A stretch of 64,000 nucleotides of DNA from contig CAZXQY010000001.1 in the NCBI GenBank assembly GCA_964642505.1, forward strand, positions 1 through 64,000, in the 5' to 3' direction. Made by a program: the position numbers and the translations under genes. Below, piece by piece: positions 17,879-27,162 of this stretch. Under the pieces are notes generated by a model, which had not been told where the DNA came from, did no database searches, and saw nothing but the letters and a program-made list of their open reading frames with translations. The first letter of the stretch is position 1, and each line of letters starts with the position of its first letter. The DNA is from TMED69 sp964642505 (lineage in GTDB: Bacteria; Pseudomonadota; Gammaproteobacteria; Ga0077536).

Positions 17879-18865
17879 ATGCTGGCAATATCCTCCCTTT
17901 TTAAATTCGGCACTTTAATTCTGATTTTTATGCTTGCTCTATCTACAAGTATTCGTAATACACCCCGCCTAAATCAGACCTCCGCGTTGTATGCTTTAAG
18001 AACAACTGGTTACGGATCAACTTCGGATTTAATTCTACGAAAGAATTACGTTAGCAAAAAGAAGGAAGAAGTTTTCAAAACAATCAAAGAGAATGTTGAA
18101 AAAATACCGAAGAAACAATTAACATTATTGTCTCAAATCGTAGCTAACGGTACGTTACTTTTCCCAATATCTGACTATGAGAAATTAAGCAAATTAGAAA
18201 CAAATATTTTTTTTAAGGAGTTACTAAAGAGAGCTCTACAAAAAGAATTCAAGCAACTTAGCGAATACCACTCACTACACCAAACCTATAATCTCGAATT
18301 AGACAAGATAGAATCCACACTAAAAATAATACTGGGCCACCCTGAAGTCACTACCACTCCAATAACACCGATTTTGGGAAAGCCTTTCAACGATTTCTTT
18401 ATTAATTTGAACAAATCTTTAACACAAACCACTCTGACTCGACCCGATGAGAAAAAAAATGATTCAATATATCTACCATTCCCAAGACGAAACATGGATT
18501 TACCGACCTCTGGCCCAATATCGAAACTATCCGGAGCACCCTTCCATGAAGGAGGTGTCTCTTGGGAAGGAATTATCATTAAAAATAACGCAGGAGCATC
18601 GGTCAGGGCGGTAGGGGCGGGTGAGATCGTTTTTGCGGCAGACTTTAGTAATCTAAAAAATCTAATCATATTGGATCATGGCGATGGGTATTTAACCCTT
18701 TACGGCAACCTCAAACATTTATTAGTCTCTACTGGAATGTCAGTATCCGATAAGCAAGAATTAGGAATTGCACCAGATGCCACATCTGACTCACCTAAAG
18801 GGCTTTATTTCGAGATTAGAAAAAATGGTGAACCAGTCAATCCAAAAATCTGGTTCGATTATTAG
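17879..18865 (+). CDS. EnvC-like protein with a degenerate LytM (M23) domain
   Basis: Resembles EnvC, the periplasmic FtsEX-dependent activator of cell-wall amidases at the septum. It has an N-terminal hydrophobic export segment, a charged helical region to about residue 190, then a LytM domain (about 215-328) with the EnvC-like strands VRAVGAGEIVFAADF, LIILDHGDGYLTLYGNL and GLYFEIRKNGEPVNPKIW. The zinc ligands of active M23 peptidases (HxxxD and HxH) are absent, as in E. coli EnvC, so it should activate rather than cut. At about 328 residues it is shorter than EnvC (419), mainly in the coiled coil. Start ATG 17879; TTG 17870 is possible. Confidence 0.82.
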   Translation: MLAISSLFKFGTLILIFMLALSTSIRNTPRLNQTSALYALRTTGYGSTSDLILRKNYVSKKKEEVFKTIKENVEKIPKKQLTLLSQIVANGTLLFPISDYEKLSKLETNIFFKELLKRALQKEFKQLSEYHSLHQTYNLELDKIESTLKIILGHPEVTTTPITPILGKPFNDFFINLNKSLTQTTLTRPDEKKNDSIYLPFPRRNMDLPTSGPISKLSGAPFHEGGVSWEGIIIKNNAGASVRAVGAGEIVFAADFSNLKNLIILDHGDGYLTLYGNLKHLLVSTGMSVSDKQELGIAPDATSDSPKGLYFEIRKNGEPVNPKIWFDY

Positions 18866-18883
18866 GTCGATCAGGAGTCACTT

Positions 18884-20176
18884 ATGAATCTTTTTTATTT
18901 CTTCTTCGTTTTTATCTCCATCGCCGTTTTATCGCTGTCCAACGCTGACGACAACACTTCACCTAATTCCGAACTCGATAACGTAAAAACGGAGCTGCCC
19001 TTAGATGAAATCAGAGATTTTGTGGAGATATTCAACAAAGTAAAGACTGATTATGTCGAAGCGCTAAATGATAGTAATTTGATGGAAAAAGCTTTACGTG
19101 GCTTGATTAGCGAACTAGATCCTCATTCCTCCTTTCTTAGCGAAGAACATTACACCGATCTCCGAGAGAACACTTCAGGGAAATTCGGCGGTTTAGGGAT
19201 CGAAATCGGTTTAAAAAAGGATGCTATCATTGTCATTTCTCCCATCGACGATACCCCAGCAGAGAAAGCCGGTATTCTTCCGGGAGATATCATAACCAAA
19301 GTAGATAACTCCCCCGTAGGTGGACTGGGCATTGAAAACGCCGCCCGTAGAATCAAAGGCCCGCCCGGCACTAAAGTTAGTATTACGCTCGAAAGAACCG
19401 GCCACTCTAAGGCACTAAACTTTGAAATAAAACGGGCTCTTATCGATAATAAAAGTGTAACAATAAAGAAACTACCGCCCGGATATTTATACGTAAGAAT
19501 CTCCCAATTTCAAACATCTACCGGAAACGAACTAGCGACCAAACTAACTAAGTTTTCTGGAGCGAATGCTGACAAACTGACAGGTATGATTCTTGACCTC
19601 AGAAACAATCCAGGCGGTGTTTTAAGTGGAGCTGTAGCTGTAAGCGATGCCCTGCTGGCGAAAGGATTGATTGTCTACACAAAGGGCCGGCACCCCACAG
19701 CAGAATTAAAATATTCCGCTTCCAAAGAAGTTTTAATAGCAGACATTCCAATAATAACCCTAATTAACGAAGGTTCTGCCTCTGCGTCGGAAATTGTTGC
19801 GGGGGCACTCCAGGACAACGGGCGAGCAATTGTTGTCGGTAGACCGAGTTTCGGCAAAGGTTCTGTCCAGACTGTTTACCCCATGGGCAACAAAACTGCG
19901 GTGAAATTAACCACCGCTTGGTACTACACCCCTTCCGGTCGGTCAATCCAAGCGACGGGAATAGTACCCGACATTATCATCGAAAAATTTAATTTAGTGA
20001 GAAGCGGACAATCTAAAAGTGTCAAAGAAGCAGATCTTAACCGTCATTTGATAAACGTATCAAATAATCTAGAAAAACACACAGAATTTAGCTTCCCTCA
20101 ACTGGCGAAACAAGACTTCGAGCTTTATCAAGCCGTTAAACTGTTAAAAACAATGGTCATCACCACGAAACAATAA
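18884..20176 (+). CDS. carboxyl-terminal processing protease (S41 family)
   Basis: A periplasmic serine protease with a Ser/Lys dyad. The signal peptide spans about 1-20. A PDZ domain (about 95-175) contains GGLGIEIGL and GILPGDIITKVD. The catalytic domain has the predicted nucleophile Ser300 in GSASASEI and Lys325 in PSFGKGSVQT, 25 residues apart as in Tsp/CtpA. The length of 430 matches the CtpA group. A good Shine-Dalgarno (CAGGAG) precedes ATG. It sits directly after the EnvC-like gene, consistent with cell-wall or envelope protein processing. Confidence 0.95.
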   Translation: MNLFYFFFVFISIAVLSLSNADDNTSPNSELDNVKTELPLDEIRDFVEIFNKVKTDYVEALNDSNLMEKALRGLISELDPHSSFLSEEHYTDLRENTSGKFGGLGIEIGLKKDAIIVISPIDDTPAEKAGILPGDIITKVDNSPVGGLGIENAARRIKGPPGTKVSITLERTGHSKALNFEIKRALIDNKSVTIKKLPPGYLYVRISQFQTSTGNELATKLTKFSGANADKLTGMILDLRNNPGGVLSGAVAVSDALLAKGLIVYTKGRHPTAELKYSASKEVLIADIPIITLINEGSASASEIVAGALQDNGRAIVVGRPSFGKGSVQTVYPMGNKTAVKLTTAWYYTPSGRSIQATGIVPDIIIEKFNLVRSGQSKSVKEADLNRHLINVSNNLEKHTEFSFPQLAKQDFELYQAVKLLKTMVITTKQ

Positions 20177-20199
20177 AATTAGAATAGCCAACGATTTCT

Positions 20200-21876
20200 T
20201 TAATCTTTATCTTTTCCGAGTATGGAACCTAGAACCAAACCGCCACCCAACCCCCCTAAAAACACAACCAGTGCCAAGATGATACTTTCCGAACCGATTG
20301 GTGATTGCCGAGCAACATACAGAATCACGGAAAACAATAACAACCCTACCCCTGTCAAAGCCAGTACCAATTTCGCTATCATCCGCCTCAATTCTTCCTT
20401 CAGTAGCAACAATGACGGATCTCGAGTATGTACGATTAATTTACCAGAACGAATTTTATCTAGTAAATCGAAAACAACGGCTGGAGTTTCCGGCAGTCGA
20501 GCAACCAAGGTCGGCAACTCTTCTCTTATCCTGCCTACAACATTCCGGACTTTTAATTTCTCCGCCATAAACGATTCAACTGCTGGTCGAGCAGCTTCCC
20601 ACATGTCTAATTCTGGATCCAAATCTCTTGTTATACCTTCCACGCCTAGGAGAGTCTTCTGTAGCAATAAAAGCTGTGGTTGAATTTCCATGTTAAAGCG
20701 CCTGGCTGTTTGAAAAAGCCTTAATAGCAGATGTCCCAAAGATATCTCCTTAACTGGTTTGTCGAAAATTGGCTCACATACCGAACGAATAGCAGTTTCA
20801 AACTCATCGACTCTAGTTTCGGGCGGAACCCAACCTGATTCTACGTGCAACTCAGCTACTCGCCTGTAGTCCCGCTTAAGAAACGCCGAACAATTTTGGG
20901 CCAAATATCTTTGATCAAATTCGCTTAAAGAACCCATGATCCCGAAATCGACCACTCCGTATCGATCTGGCCGGGAATCCCTACCAGGAATAATAAATAT
21001 ATTACCAGGATGTAAATCTGCGTGGAAAAAATGATCCCTAAAAATCTGAGTAAATAGGATATCTAAACCATCTACAGCTAGCTGTTCTAAATTTACACCC
21101 GCCCTCCTGAGGCCATCTAGATCTGAAACATTCAAACCAACCACTTTCTCGGTAACCAGGATATTCGCTCGCGTGTACTCCCAATAAACTTTCGGTACCA
21201 GCAACACGTCCGAGCCTTCAAAATTTCGACCAAGCTGCGAAGCATTAGAGGCCTCACGAAACATATCTAATTCATCCAGAATGGTCTTCTCTACTTCAGA
21301 CACGATTAGCGAAGGTTTCAACTTAGCCCCTGGCTCCCAATATCTTTCGACTAAAGATGCCATAAGTCTCATCAGGGAAATATCTTGTACAATAATCGGC
21401 TTTATTTTTGGCCTAACCACTTTAACAATGACTTCTGTTCCGTCATGTAAAACCGCTTGGTGAACTTGAGCAATCGACGCAGATGCAACACAGTCCAAGT
21501 CGAATTTCAAGAAAATCTCGCCAATTTCCACGCCGTAAGCACTCTCAATAAGATTTTTCGCTTCTTCGCCTGGAAAAGCCGGTACATTGTCCTGTAAGCG
21601 AGACAGACCCTCTGTTATATCATCTGGCATCAAGTCCCTTCGAGTCGATAGAATCTGACCGAATTTAACGAAGATAGGACCGAGCTCCTCTAGCACTTTT
21701 CTTATCCTATCAGACTTAGCGTCATATTCACGCCGAAACCAGTTCCAAGGAAAAAGCCACAATAAAGACTTAAAAGGCTTCAGGAATGACACAGAGAAAG
21801 CAATCTCATCAAATCCGTGTCTTAACAGTACCCGTTGTATTACGAACAAACGGTAGATCTGACTAATTTTTATCAT
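20200..21876 (-). CDS. ubiB: ubiquinone biosynthesis kinase-like protein UbiB
   Basis: A membrane-bound atypical kinase of the ABC1/ADCK family needed for ubiquinone synthesis. The sequence has the KxGQ motif region (VKFGQILSTRRDLMPDD), an ASIAQVHQA loop in place of the usual glycine-rich loop, and the catalytic FHADLHPGNIF and VVDFGIMG segments. Two C-terminal hydrophobic helices (about 500-550) anchor it. The 558 residues compare with 546 in E. coli. Its start overlaps the ubiJ stop by 4 bases, completing the ubiE-ubiJ-ubiB operon. Confidence 0.96.
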   Translation of the reverse strand: MIKISQIYRLFVIQRVLLRHGFDEIAFSVSFLKPFKSLLWLFPWNWFRREYDAKSDRIRKVLEELGPIFVKFGQILSTRRDLMPDDITEGLSRLQDNVPAFPGEEAKNLIESAYGVEIGEIFLKFDLDCVASASIAQVHQAVLHDGTEVIVKVVRPKIKPIIVQDISLMRLMASLVERYWEPGAKLKPSLIVSEVEKTILDELDMFREASNASQLGRNFEGSDVLLVPKVYWEYTRANILVTEKVVGLNVSDLDGLRRAGVNLEQLAVDGLDILFTQIFRDHFFHADLHPGNIFIIPGRDSRPDRYGVVDFGIMGSLSEFDQRYLAQNCSAFLKRDYRRVAELHVESGWVPPETRVDEFETAIRSVCEPIFDKPVKEISLGHLLLRLFQTARRFNMEIQPQLLLLQKTLLGVEGITRDLDPELDMWEAARPAVESFMAEKLKVRNVVGRIREELPTLVARLPETPAVVFDLLDKIRSGKLIVHTRDPSLLLLKEELRRMIAKLVLALTGVGLLLFSVILYVARQSPIGSESIILALVVFLGGLGGGLVLGSILGKDKD

Positions 21877-22478
21877 AATACATTACGGTCTTCCATAAGT
21901 CGTTTTACCCGAGATTCGATGCTATTAACCGCTTCCGAAACTTGATATATCTCTGCCTCCGTCTCAGCGATATCCTCGGGACATGGCAAAAGATTGACCT
22001 CAAAGATCAAGAACTCTCTCATTTCTTCTATGATGGACCAAGAACCATCCTTCAAAGATCTGCAAAATCCTTCATGCAGCCTGATTATTTGGTGTGCCCC
22101 CACGTCTCCAATCGAACTAGCTAGAATCTCCTCAAAACCTACACCTACTGACAAAAAAAAGTCTTGTAAATCCTGCATTACTGACAAATCTCCAGATACT
22201 TCCACACAGCCCGCGGGTAAGGATTCTCCCCTTCGCATGTAGTAAGCGAGAACCATAAAATCCCTCAAGCTCCCTGCAATACTCAAAGTGACAGACTCCC
22301 TTTCACTAGCAAACAAAATTCCACTAGACCTTACCGATAGTTTATAATCGAGAGACATGTCTGTGAGGGTGAACGCTAAGACTTGTCCGTTCAACTTATT
22401 AAGATACCCCTGCCCCCAGTCCGTTCCGCGAACAAATCCGTTCAGTCGTTCGATTAAAATTTGGACAGGGAAGCTCAT
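21873..22478 (-). CDS. ubiJ: ubiquinone biosynthesis accessory factor UbiJ (SCP2 domain)
   Basis: A lipid-binding accessory protein of the soluble Ubi complex, thought to present prenyl intermediates to the ubiquinone enzymes. It has 201 residues: an N-terminal SCP2-like fold with alternating beta strands (about 1-110) and a C-terminal helical, acidic coiled-coil tail. Sequence conservation in this family is low, and the call rests largely on length, SCP2 pattern and the invariant position between ubiE and ubiB, with a 4-base overlap to ubiB. Confidence 0.9.
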   Translation of the reverse strand: MSFPVQILIERLNGFVRGTDWGQGYLNKLNGQVLAFTLTDMSLDYKLSVRSSGILFASERESVTLSIAGSLRDFMVLAYYMRRGESLPAGCVEVSGDLSVMQDLQDFFLSVGVGFEEILASSIGDVGAHQIIRLHEGFCRSLKDGSWSIIEEMREFLIFEVNLLPCPEDIAETEAEIYQVSEAVNSIESRVKRLMEDRNVL

Positions 22479-22495
22479 ATCTAACGAATACCTCT

Positions 22496-23248
22496 CTATG
22501 TTTTTTGTGCTAGATGAATAGCTACGATTCCGGAGAGAAAATTGAAATAACTAACGTTCTCAAAACCTCTAGCCTCCATCATTGTTTTCAAAGATTCTTG
22601 GTCGGGATGCCGCCTAATCGACTCAACCAGATATTGATAACTTTCCCTGTCTCTCGCTACAGCTTCACCCAAACGCGGCAAAACTTTAAACGAGTAAAAA
22701 TTATAAAACCTGGACAGAAATTGGTTCCTAACCGTCGAAAACTCTAATAAGACCAATCGCCCCCCGATCTTGAGAACCCTGTACATCTCATCCAGAGCTT
22801 TTCTCTTATCAGAAAAATTTCGGAGCCCGAAACTCACTATGATTCGATTTACAGACGCGTCCGGAAATGGTAGCGACTCAGCTTCAACGCCGACGTAAGT
22901 CAGACCATTTACCAAGCCCCTATCAGTTAATTTGTCCCTACCAGTCGATAGCATGCGGAAATTAGCATCACAAGATAGTAGTACGTCATTTTCACCCAAT
23001 TTTTCCCCTATTAATTTTGAAATATCGCCGGTCCCCGAAGCTAAATCCAAAATAACTTGTCCTTCTTCAATATCCAGAAGCTCCACAGCGTACTTTTTCC
23101 AAAATCTATGGATACCAAAAGACATCAAGTCGTTCATCAAATCATAACTTGGCGCTACTGAGCTGAATACTTTTTCGACCCGCCTAAATTTTTCGCGGGC
23201 TGGTATTTCTTGGTACCCAAAATCTGTGTGATCTTCGTCTCTTTTCAT
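22496..23248 (-). CDS. ubiE: demethylmenaquinone/ubiquinone C-methyltransferase UbiE
   Basis: A SAM-dependent methyltransferase that adds the C-methyl group in ubiquinone (and menaquinone) synthesis. Visible motifs are VFSSVAPSYDLMNDLMSFGIHRFWK, the SAM-binding LDLASGTGDIS, and ALDEMYRVLKIGGRLVLLEFS. From ATG 23248 the protein is 250 residues, the E. coli length, and the ATG overlaps the DUF971 stop as ATGA. The longer reading (from 23272) would extend into DUF971 and is rejected. Confidence 0.97.
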   Translation of the reverse strand: MKRDEDHTDFGYQEIPAREKFRRVEKVFSSVAPSYDLMNDLMSFGIHRFWKKYAVELLDIEEGQVILDLASGTGDISKLIGEKLGENDVLLSCDANFRMLSTGRDKLTDRGLVNGLTYVGVEAESLPFPDASVNRIIVSFGLRNFSDKRKALDEMYRVLKIGGRLVLLEFSTVRNQFLSRFYNFYSFKVLPRLGEAVARDRESYQYLVESIRRHPDQESLKTMMEARGFENVSYFNFLSGIVAIHLAQKT

Positions 23249-23619
23249 TCCATATCCGCCATTTTCAACCACTTCTTACGATCGTGTCCCTCTCTCTTTA
23301 ATTTCTCCAAATAAGTTGCCCAGTACCTTTCCTTTTGGATATGAAGATCTCTAAGATAATCCCAAGAATAGAGACCAGTATCGTGACCATCGTCAAAGGT
23401 TATTTTCAAAGCATATGAGCCAATTAAATCTACCCGAGAGACACCAACCGAAACTTTGTCGAGCTGCAACACTGCCTGTTCCGGTGAATGGCCTCTAACC
23501 TCAGCAGAAGGTGAGTGCACCCGCAGAAATTCATAGGAAAAATCATATATTTCACCACATTCAAAAACGAGTTCAAGTTTTCTGGATTTTTGTCGTAATC
23601 TAATATCGGTGGGTATCAT
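23245..23619 (-). CDS. DUF971 family protein
   Basis: A 124-residue gamma-butyrobetaine hydroxylase N-terminal-like (DUF971) protein. Typical features are the opening PTDIRLRQKSRKLELVF with a conserved LRVHSPSAEVRGH segment and a central ITFDDGHDTGLYSWDYL, where Asp/His and the SW-YL strand are family hallmarks. It lies between hslU and ubiE with 1-base and overlapping junctions, its common position in gammaproteobacteria. The biochemical role is unproven; related domains have been tied to iron-sulfur or metal handling. Confidence 0.88.
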   Translation of the reverse strand: MIPTDIRLRQKSRKLELVFECGEIYDFSYEFLRVHSPSAEVRGHSPEQAVLQLDKVSVGVSRVDLIGSYALKITFDDGHDTGLYSWDYLRDLHIQKERYWATYLEKLKREGHDRKKWLKMADME

Positions 23620-23620
23620 T

Positions 23621-24943
23621 TCACAACACGTACTTCGTTAATTCGTCTTTTTCCACAAGCTTCCCGACATTAGAATCCACGAAATTCGCATCCACTAAAA
23701 CGCAATCTTCCACCCGATTCGGGGCAGAGAAAGAGACATCCTCTAAAAGTTTCTCCATAATAGTATGCAATCTTCGAGCTCCTATATTCTCGTTTCTTTG
23801 ATTAATCTCGTGAGCACATTCTGCAATTTTCCTAATTCCACACGCAGAGAAATTCAATTTCAACCCTTCTGTCTCCAATAAAGCTGAATATTGCTCACTC
23901 AGAGAAAAATCGGGTTCAGTTAGAATTAAAACAAAATCCTCTACTGATAAGGGGTTCAATTCAACGCGGTTAGGTAGGCGTCCCTGGAGTTCAGGAATTA
24001 AATCGGACGGCTTGGCAAAATGAAAAGCTCCGGAGCCGATAAATAAAATGTGATCAGTTCTAATTAGCCCATATCTTGTATTCACGCTACATCCTTCTAC
24101 TAAAGGCAATAAATCACGCTGAACGCCTTCTCGTGATACATCCGGAGCGGACACTCCTCCATTGCGAACTATTTTATCTATCTCGTCAAGGAATACTATG
24201 CCGTTCTGCTCCACATTTTCCACCGCACGACTCCTGATATCATCCTCATTTATCAACTTTCCGGCCTCCTCTTCATAAGTCAGTTTCAGAGCTTCGCTAA
24301 CTTTTACTTTACGAACTATCTTTCCGGGATTATTAAGGTTGGATAACATATTGTGTAACTGGTTGGTCATGTCTTCCATTCCAGGAGGAGCCATGATTTC
24401 CACACCTAAGGTCGGAGTATTTAGCTCTATTTCAATTTCACGATCGGCAAGGCTATTTTCACGAAGCATTTTTCGGAATTTCTGTCTTGTATCTCCCTCA
24501 TCCTCCCTGTCACGTTGTTGCTTTGTGGATAGGGGTAAAAGGACATCCAAGACTCGCTCCTCGGCCAAATCCCTAGCCGGCTTCTCCACCTCTAGAATCG
24601 CTTCATTTCTAGCTATACTGATCGCCCCTTCTGTCAGATCTCTTATTATGGATTCCACATCCCTACCTACATAGCCCACTTCCGTAAATTTCGTTGCCTC
24701 TACTTTTATAAATGGCGCACCAACCATACGAGCTAATCGTCTAGCTATCTCCGTTTTACCCACGCCGGTCGGGCCAATCATAAGGATATTTTTCGGAGTA
24801 ATTTCATTGCGTACCGCATCAGACAGTTGAGCTCTCCTCCATCTATTTCTCAGTGCGATGGCTACTGCTCGTTTTGCTGATCCTTGACCAACAATATGCT
24901 TGTCCAATTTATCTACTATCTGCTTCGGCGTTAAATCTTTCAT
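23621..24943 (-). CDS. hslU: ATP-dependent protease ATPase subunit HslU
   Basis: The AAA+ unfoldase that feeds substrates to HslV. From ATG 24943 (MKDLTPKQIVDKLDKHIVGQ-type start) it has 440 residues against 443 in E. coli. Walker A is GPTGVGKTE, the pore loop region TKFTEVGYVGRDVE is intact, an inserted I domain (about 110-240) follows, Walker B is VFLDEID, and the C-terminus with LLEDVSFSAP completes the clade fold. The start lies one base past the hslV stop. Confidence 0.97.
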   Translation of the reverse strand: MKDLTPKQIVDKLDKHIVGQGSAKRAVAIALRNRWRRAQLSDAVRNEITPKNILMIGPTGVGKTEIARRLARMVGAPFIKVEATKFTEVGYVGRDVESIIRDLTEGAISIARNEAILEVEKPARDLAEERVLDVLLPLSTKQQRDREDEGDTRQKFRKMLRENSLADREIEIELNTPTLGVEIMAPPGMEDMTNQLHNMLSNLNNPGKIVRKVKVSEALKLTYEEEAGKLINEDDIRSRAVENVEQNGIVFLDEIDKIVRNGGVSAPDVSREGVQRDLLPLVEGCSVNTRYGLIRTDHILFIGSGAFHFAKPSDLIPELQGRLPNRVELNPLSVEDFVLILTEPDFSLSEQYSALLETEGLKLNFSACGIRKIAECAHEINQRNENIGARRLHTIMEKLLEDVSFSAPNRVEDCVLVDANFVDSNVGKLVEKDELTKYVL

Positions 24944-24944
24944 A

Positions 24945-25493
24945 TCAATCTTTTTTTTTATCAAGGTTTATTTGCTCTAGAGTAATATTGGTATTGGTAT
25001 ACACACATATTTCGCCAGCTACACTCATAGCTGTCTCAACAATCGATTTAGCGTCTAACGATGTTTCTAGTAAAAGTGCCCGAGCAGCAGCTCGGGCATA
25101 AGCGCCACCCGACCCTATAGCAATAACATCATTTTCTGGTTCAACTACGTCACCGTTCCCCGAAATCAAAAGTGACTGTCCTTTATCCGCCACTACGAGC
25201 ATTGCGTCCAGCTTTCTAAGAATTCGATCAGTTCTCCAATCCTTCGCAAGCTCTACCGCAGATCGGAGTAAATTTCCTCTTAGCTGATCTAACTTACCTT
25301 CAAATCTTTCAAAGAGTGTAAAAGCGTCCGCCGTACCTCCGGCAAATCCTGCGAGGACTTCTCCATGATAAAGCCTTCTTACCTTCTTAGCATTTGACTT
25401 AAAAACGGTATCGCCTACCGAAACTTGACCGTCGCCGGCCATAACTACACTACCCCCAAAACGAACTGATAGAATAGTAGTACCGTGAAACAT
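24945..25493 (-). CDS. hslV: ATP-dependent protease proteolytic subunit HslV
   Basis: The proteasome-like peptidase that forms the double hexamer core of HslUV. The ORF starts MFHG-TTILSVR; family knowledge says the short leader is removed so that a threonine becomes the N-terminal nucleophile. GDGQVSVGDTV and the GSGGAYARAAARALL segment are conserved. At 182 residues it is the normal length with a 4-residue propeptide. Its start is 45 bases beyond the xerC end on the same strand. I see no convincing sigma-32 promoter upstream. Confidence 0.97.
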   Translation of the reverse strand: MFHGTTILSVRFGGSVVMAGDGQVSVGDTVFKSNAKKVRRLYHGEVLAGFAGGTADAFTLFERFEGKLDQLRGNLLRSAVELAKDWRTDRILRKLDAMLVVADKGQSLLISGNGDVVEPENDVIAIGSGGAYARAAARALLLETSLDAKSIVETAMSVAGEICVYTNTNITLEQINLDKKKD

Positions 25494-25538
25494 TTACTTT
25501 CCGTCTTACTGATCTTTACTGACGTCCGTCAATTATAT

Positions 25539-26438
25539 TCATTTGAGATTCCTTCGAGCTCTTGGATGAGCTTTGTCATACACGTTTGACAAATGCTGAA
25601 AATTGAGATGAGTGTATACTTGTGTCGTACTCAAATTGCTATGACCTAACAATTCTTGAACCGCCCTAAGGTCGCCTGATGATTCTAGGATATGGCTCGC
25701 AAAAGAATGTCTCAACATATGTGGATGAACAGTTGTTCCTATACTTAGTACCCGGCCCCACAAGTCCAATCTAGACTGAACTGTCCGGACACTAATTCTA
25801 TTCGCTCTACTACTCAAAAACAAAGATTGTTTATCAGCAGGCTCCTTTACGAAATTATCCCTGATGGACAACCAACGAAGTAAAGATTTCTTGGCTTGGC
25901 CACCGAGGGGCAACAATCTTTCCTTTTTACCCTTTCCCAACACTCTAATTTCGTCTCCTTGAATATCCACGTCTTCTATGTTCAAAGACGTTAATTCGGA
26001 AACACGCAAACCACAGCTATACATGAGCTCAAACATCGCTTTATCCCGTATAAGGATTTTGGAATCCACTCGTCGCGATAATAGAAACGACATCTGATCT
26101 ACATCTAAAACCGCCGGAAGTCGGCTGTTAGACTTAGGGGCTCTGATATCTTTAAAAGGGTGATTAAACACTAAATTTTCTTTTTCCAACCAGTTAAAAA
26201 ACCCTCTCAGGGTGGAAAGATTTCTCGAAATAGAGCGCCCTATCATTCCCCCTTCGTGACATTTAGACACAAAAGCTCGAACTTTTTTTTCATCCACTTC
26301 GGCCCAAGTTATACAACCAGATTTCTTAACAAAATCAACAAACTTATTTAAATCCATTCTGTAATTAGAGACAGTATGTTTTGACAAATTCACCAAAGTT
26401 CTGATGTACTGCTGCGCGGTTTTGTCAAAAAAGTTCAT
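25539..26438 (-). CDS. xerC: tyrosine recombinase XerC
   Basis: Resolves chromosome dimers at dif with XerD and FtsK. The 299 residues have an N-terminal SAM-like DNA-binding domain and a C-terminal catalytic domain with Arg in CGLRVSELTSL, Lys in the GKGKKER hairpin, HxxR in HPHMLRHSFASH, and the GHSNLSTTQVYTHLN box with the Tyr nucleophile. It follows dapF and DUF484, the standard dapF-DUF484-xerC order that distinguishes xerC from xerD. Confidence 0.95.
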   Translation of the reverse strand: MNFFDKTAQQYIRTLVNLSKHTVSNYRMDLNKFVDFVKKSGCITWAEVDEKKVRAFVSKCHEGGMIGRSISRNLSTLRGFFNWLEKENLVFNHPFKDIRAPKSNSRLPAVLDVDQMSFLLSRRVDSKILIRDKAMFELMYSCGLRVSELTSLNIEDVDIQGDEIRVLGKGKKERLLPLGGQAKKSLLRWLSIRDNFVKEPADKQSLFLSSRANRISVRTVQSRLDLWGRVLSIGTTVHPHMLRHSFASHILESSGDLRAVQELLGHSNLSTTQVYTHLNFQHLSNVYDKAHPRARRNLK

Positions 26439-26475
26439 ATTTATAATTTCACCGAATCAATTACAAAACTAATCA

Positions 26476-27162
26476 TTAGTTTCTAAGTATCGGGTCGAGA
26501 GCGAGCACAACTATATCCCTGAGGTGAGACAAAAACTCTATCCTTCCTCCTCCTTCGTATCGTCCTAACTGTGTACTGCCGACCACTAGCACTCCTTTCC
26601 AATCTACCGAAACCATCGGGATAATTACCACCGATTTTATACTTTTTGAACTAAGTTGGAACAACTCTCTATGCTCTTTCTTAACCGGTCCCGAAATTGG
26701 ATCCGTATCGTCAGATTTCGGTTGAACCAATTCCATCAAGCCTAAGCCAACACCGAAATTTGTCACCTCTTTTCTTTTATCTCGAATTTCCATCATAATT
26801 TCATCCGCCCCAAAATCTCGTTCCATCCTGAGGGAAACCGCATCAAAAACCTCCTCGAGGCTCGCTCTCCCGATCAAGTCCTGAGCCAAGTGGCTTAACC
26901 GAACTGTGAATTCCCAGTTTTTTTCCGCTAGGCCTAAAAGTTTTTTCTTCTCTTCGCCTTGCTCAGAAATCTTGGCTCTTAACACGTTGTTTTGTTTTTC
27001 CAGCAACGAAGTTGCGGAACCCGCCTGATGAGATATCAACAAATTTAGAAGGGTGTCGTTATTTCTCTCAATAAACCATGGATTAGCTTCCAAAAATTGC
27101 TTTACCTGCGTCTCGTTTATATCGCCGGATAGTTCATCGTTAGAGTTTTTCGGTCGCGTCAT
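26476..27162 (-). CDS. DUF484 family protein
   Basis: A 228-residue protein with an N-terminal segment VKQFLEANPWFIERN typical of DUF484, a coiled coil at about 60-90 and a GAF-like domain (about 90-220). It overlaps the dapF stop by 4 bases and precedes xerC, the fixed position of this family in gammaproteobacteria (E. coli YigA has the same place). No catalytic motif is visible and the function is unknown. Confidence 0.92.
   Translation of the reverse strand: MTRPKNSNDELSGDINETQVKQFLEANPWFIERNNDTLLNLLISHQAGSATSLLEKQNNVLRAKISEQGEEKKKLLGLAEKNWEFTVRLSHLAQDLIGRASLEEVFDAVSLRMERDFGADEIMMEIRDKRKEVTNFGVGLGLMELVQPKSDDTDPISGPVKKEHRELFQLSSKSIKSVVIIPMVSVDWKGVLVVGSTQLGRYEGGGRIEFLSHLRDIVVLALDPILRN

Noticed and set aside
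17879..18865. Loss of zinc ligands in the LytM domain as a sign of pseudogenisation.
   Set aside because: EnvC proteins normally lack these ligands and act as amidase activators; the frame is intact and the neighbourhood is conserved.
25494..25538. Sigma-32 promoter for hslVU in the short xerC-hslV spacer.
   Set aside because: Neither CTTGAAA nor CCCATNT is present on the minus strand; only a GACGTC-centred palindrome is seen.
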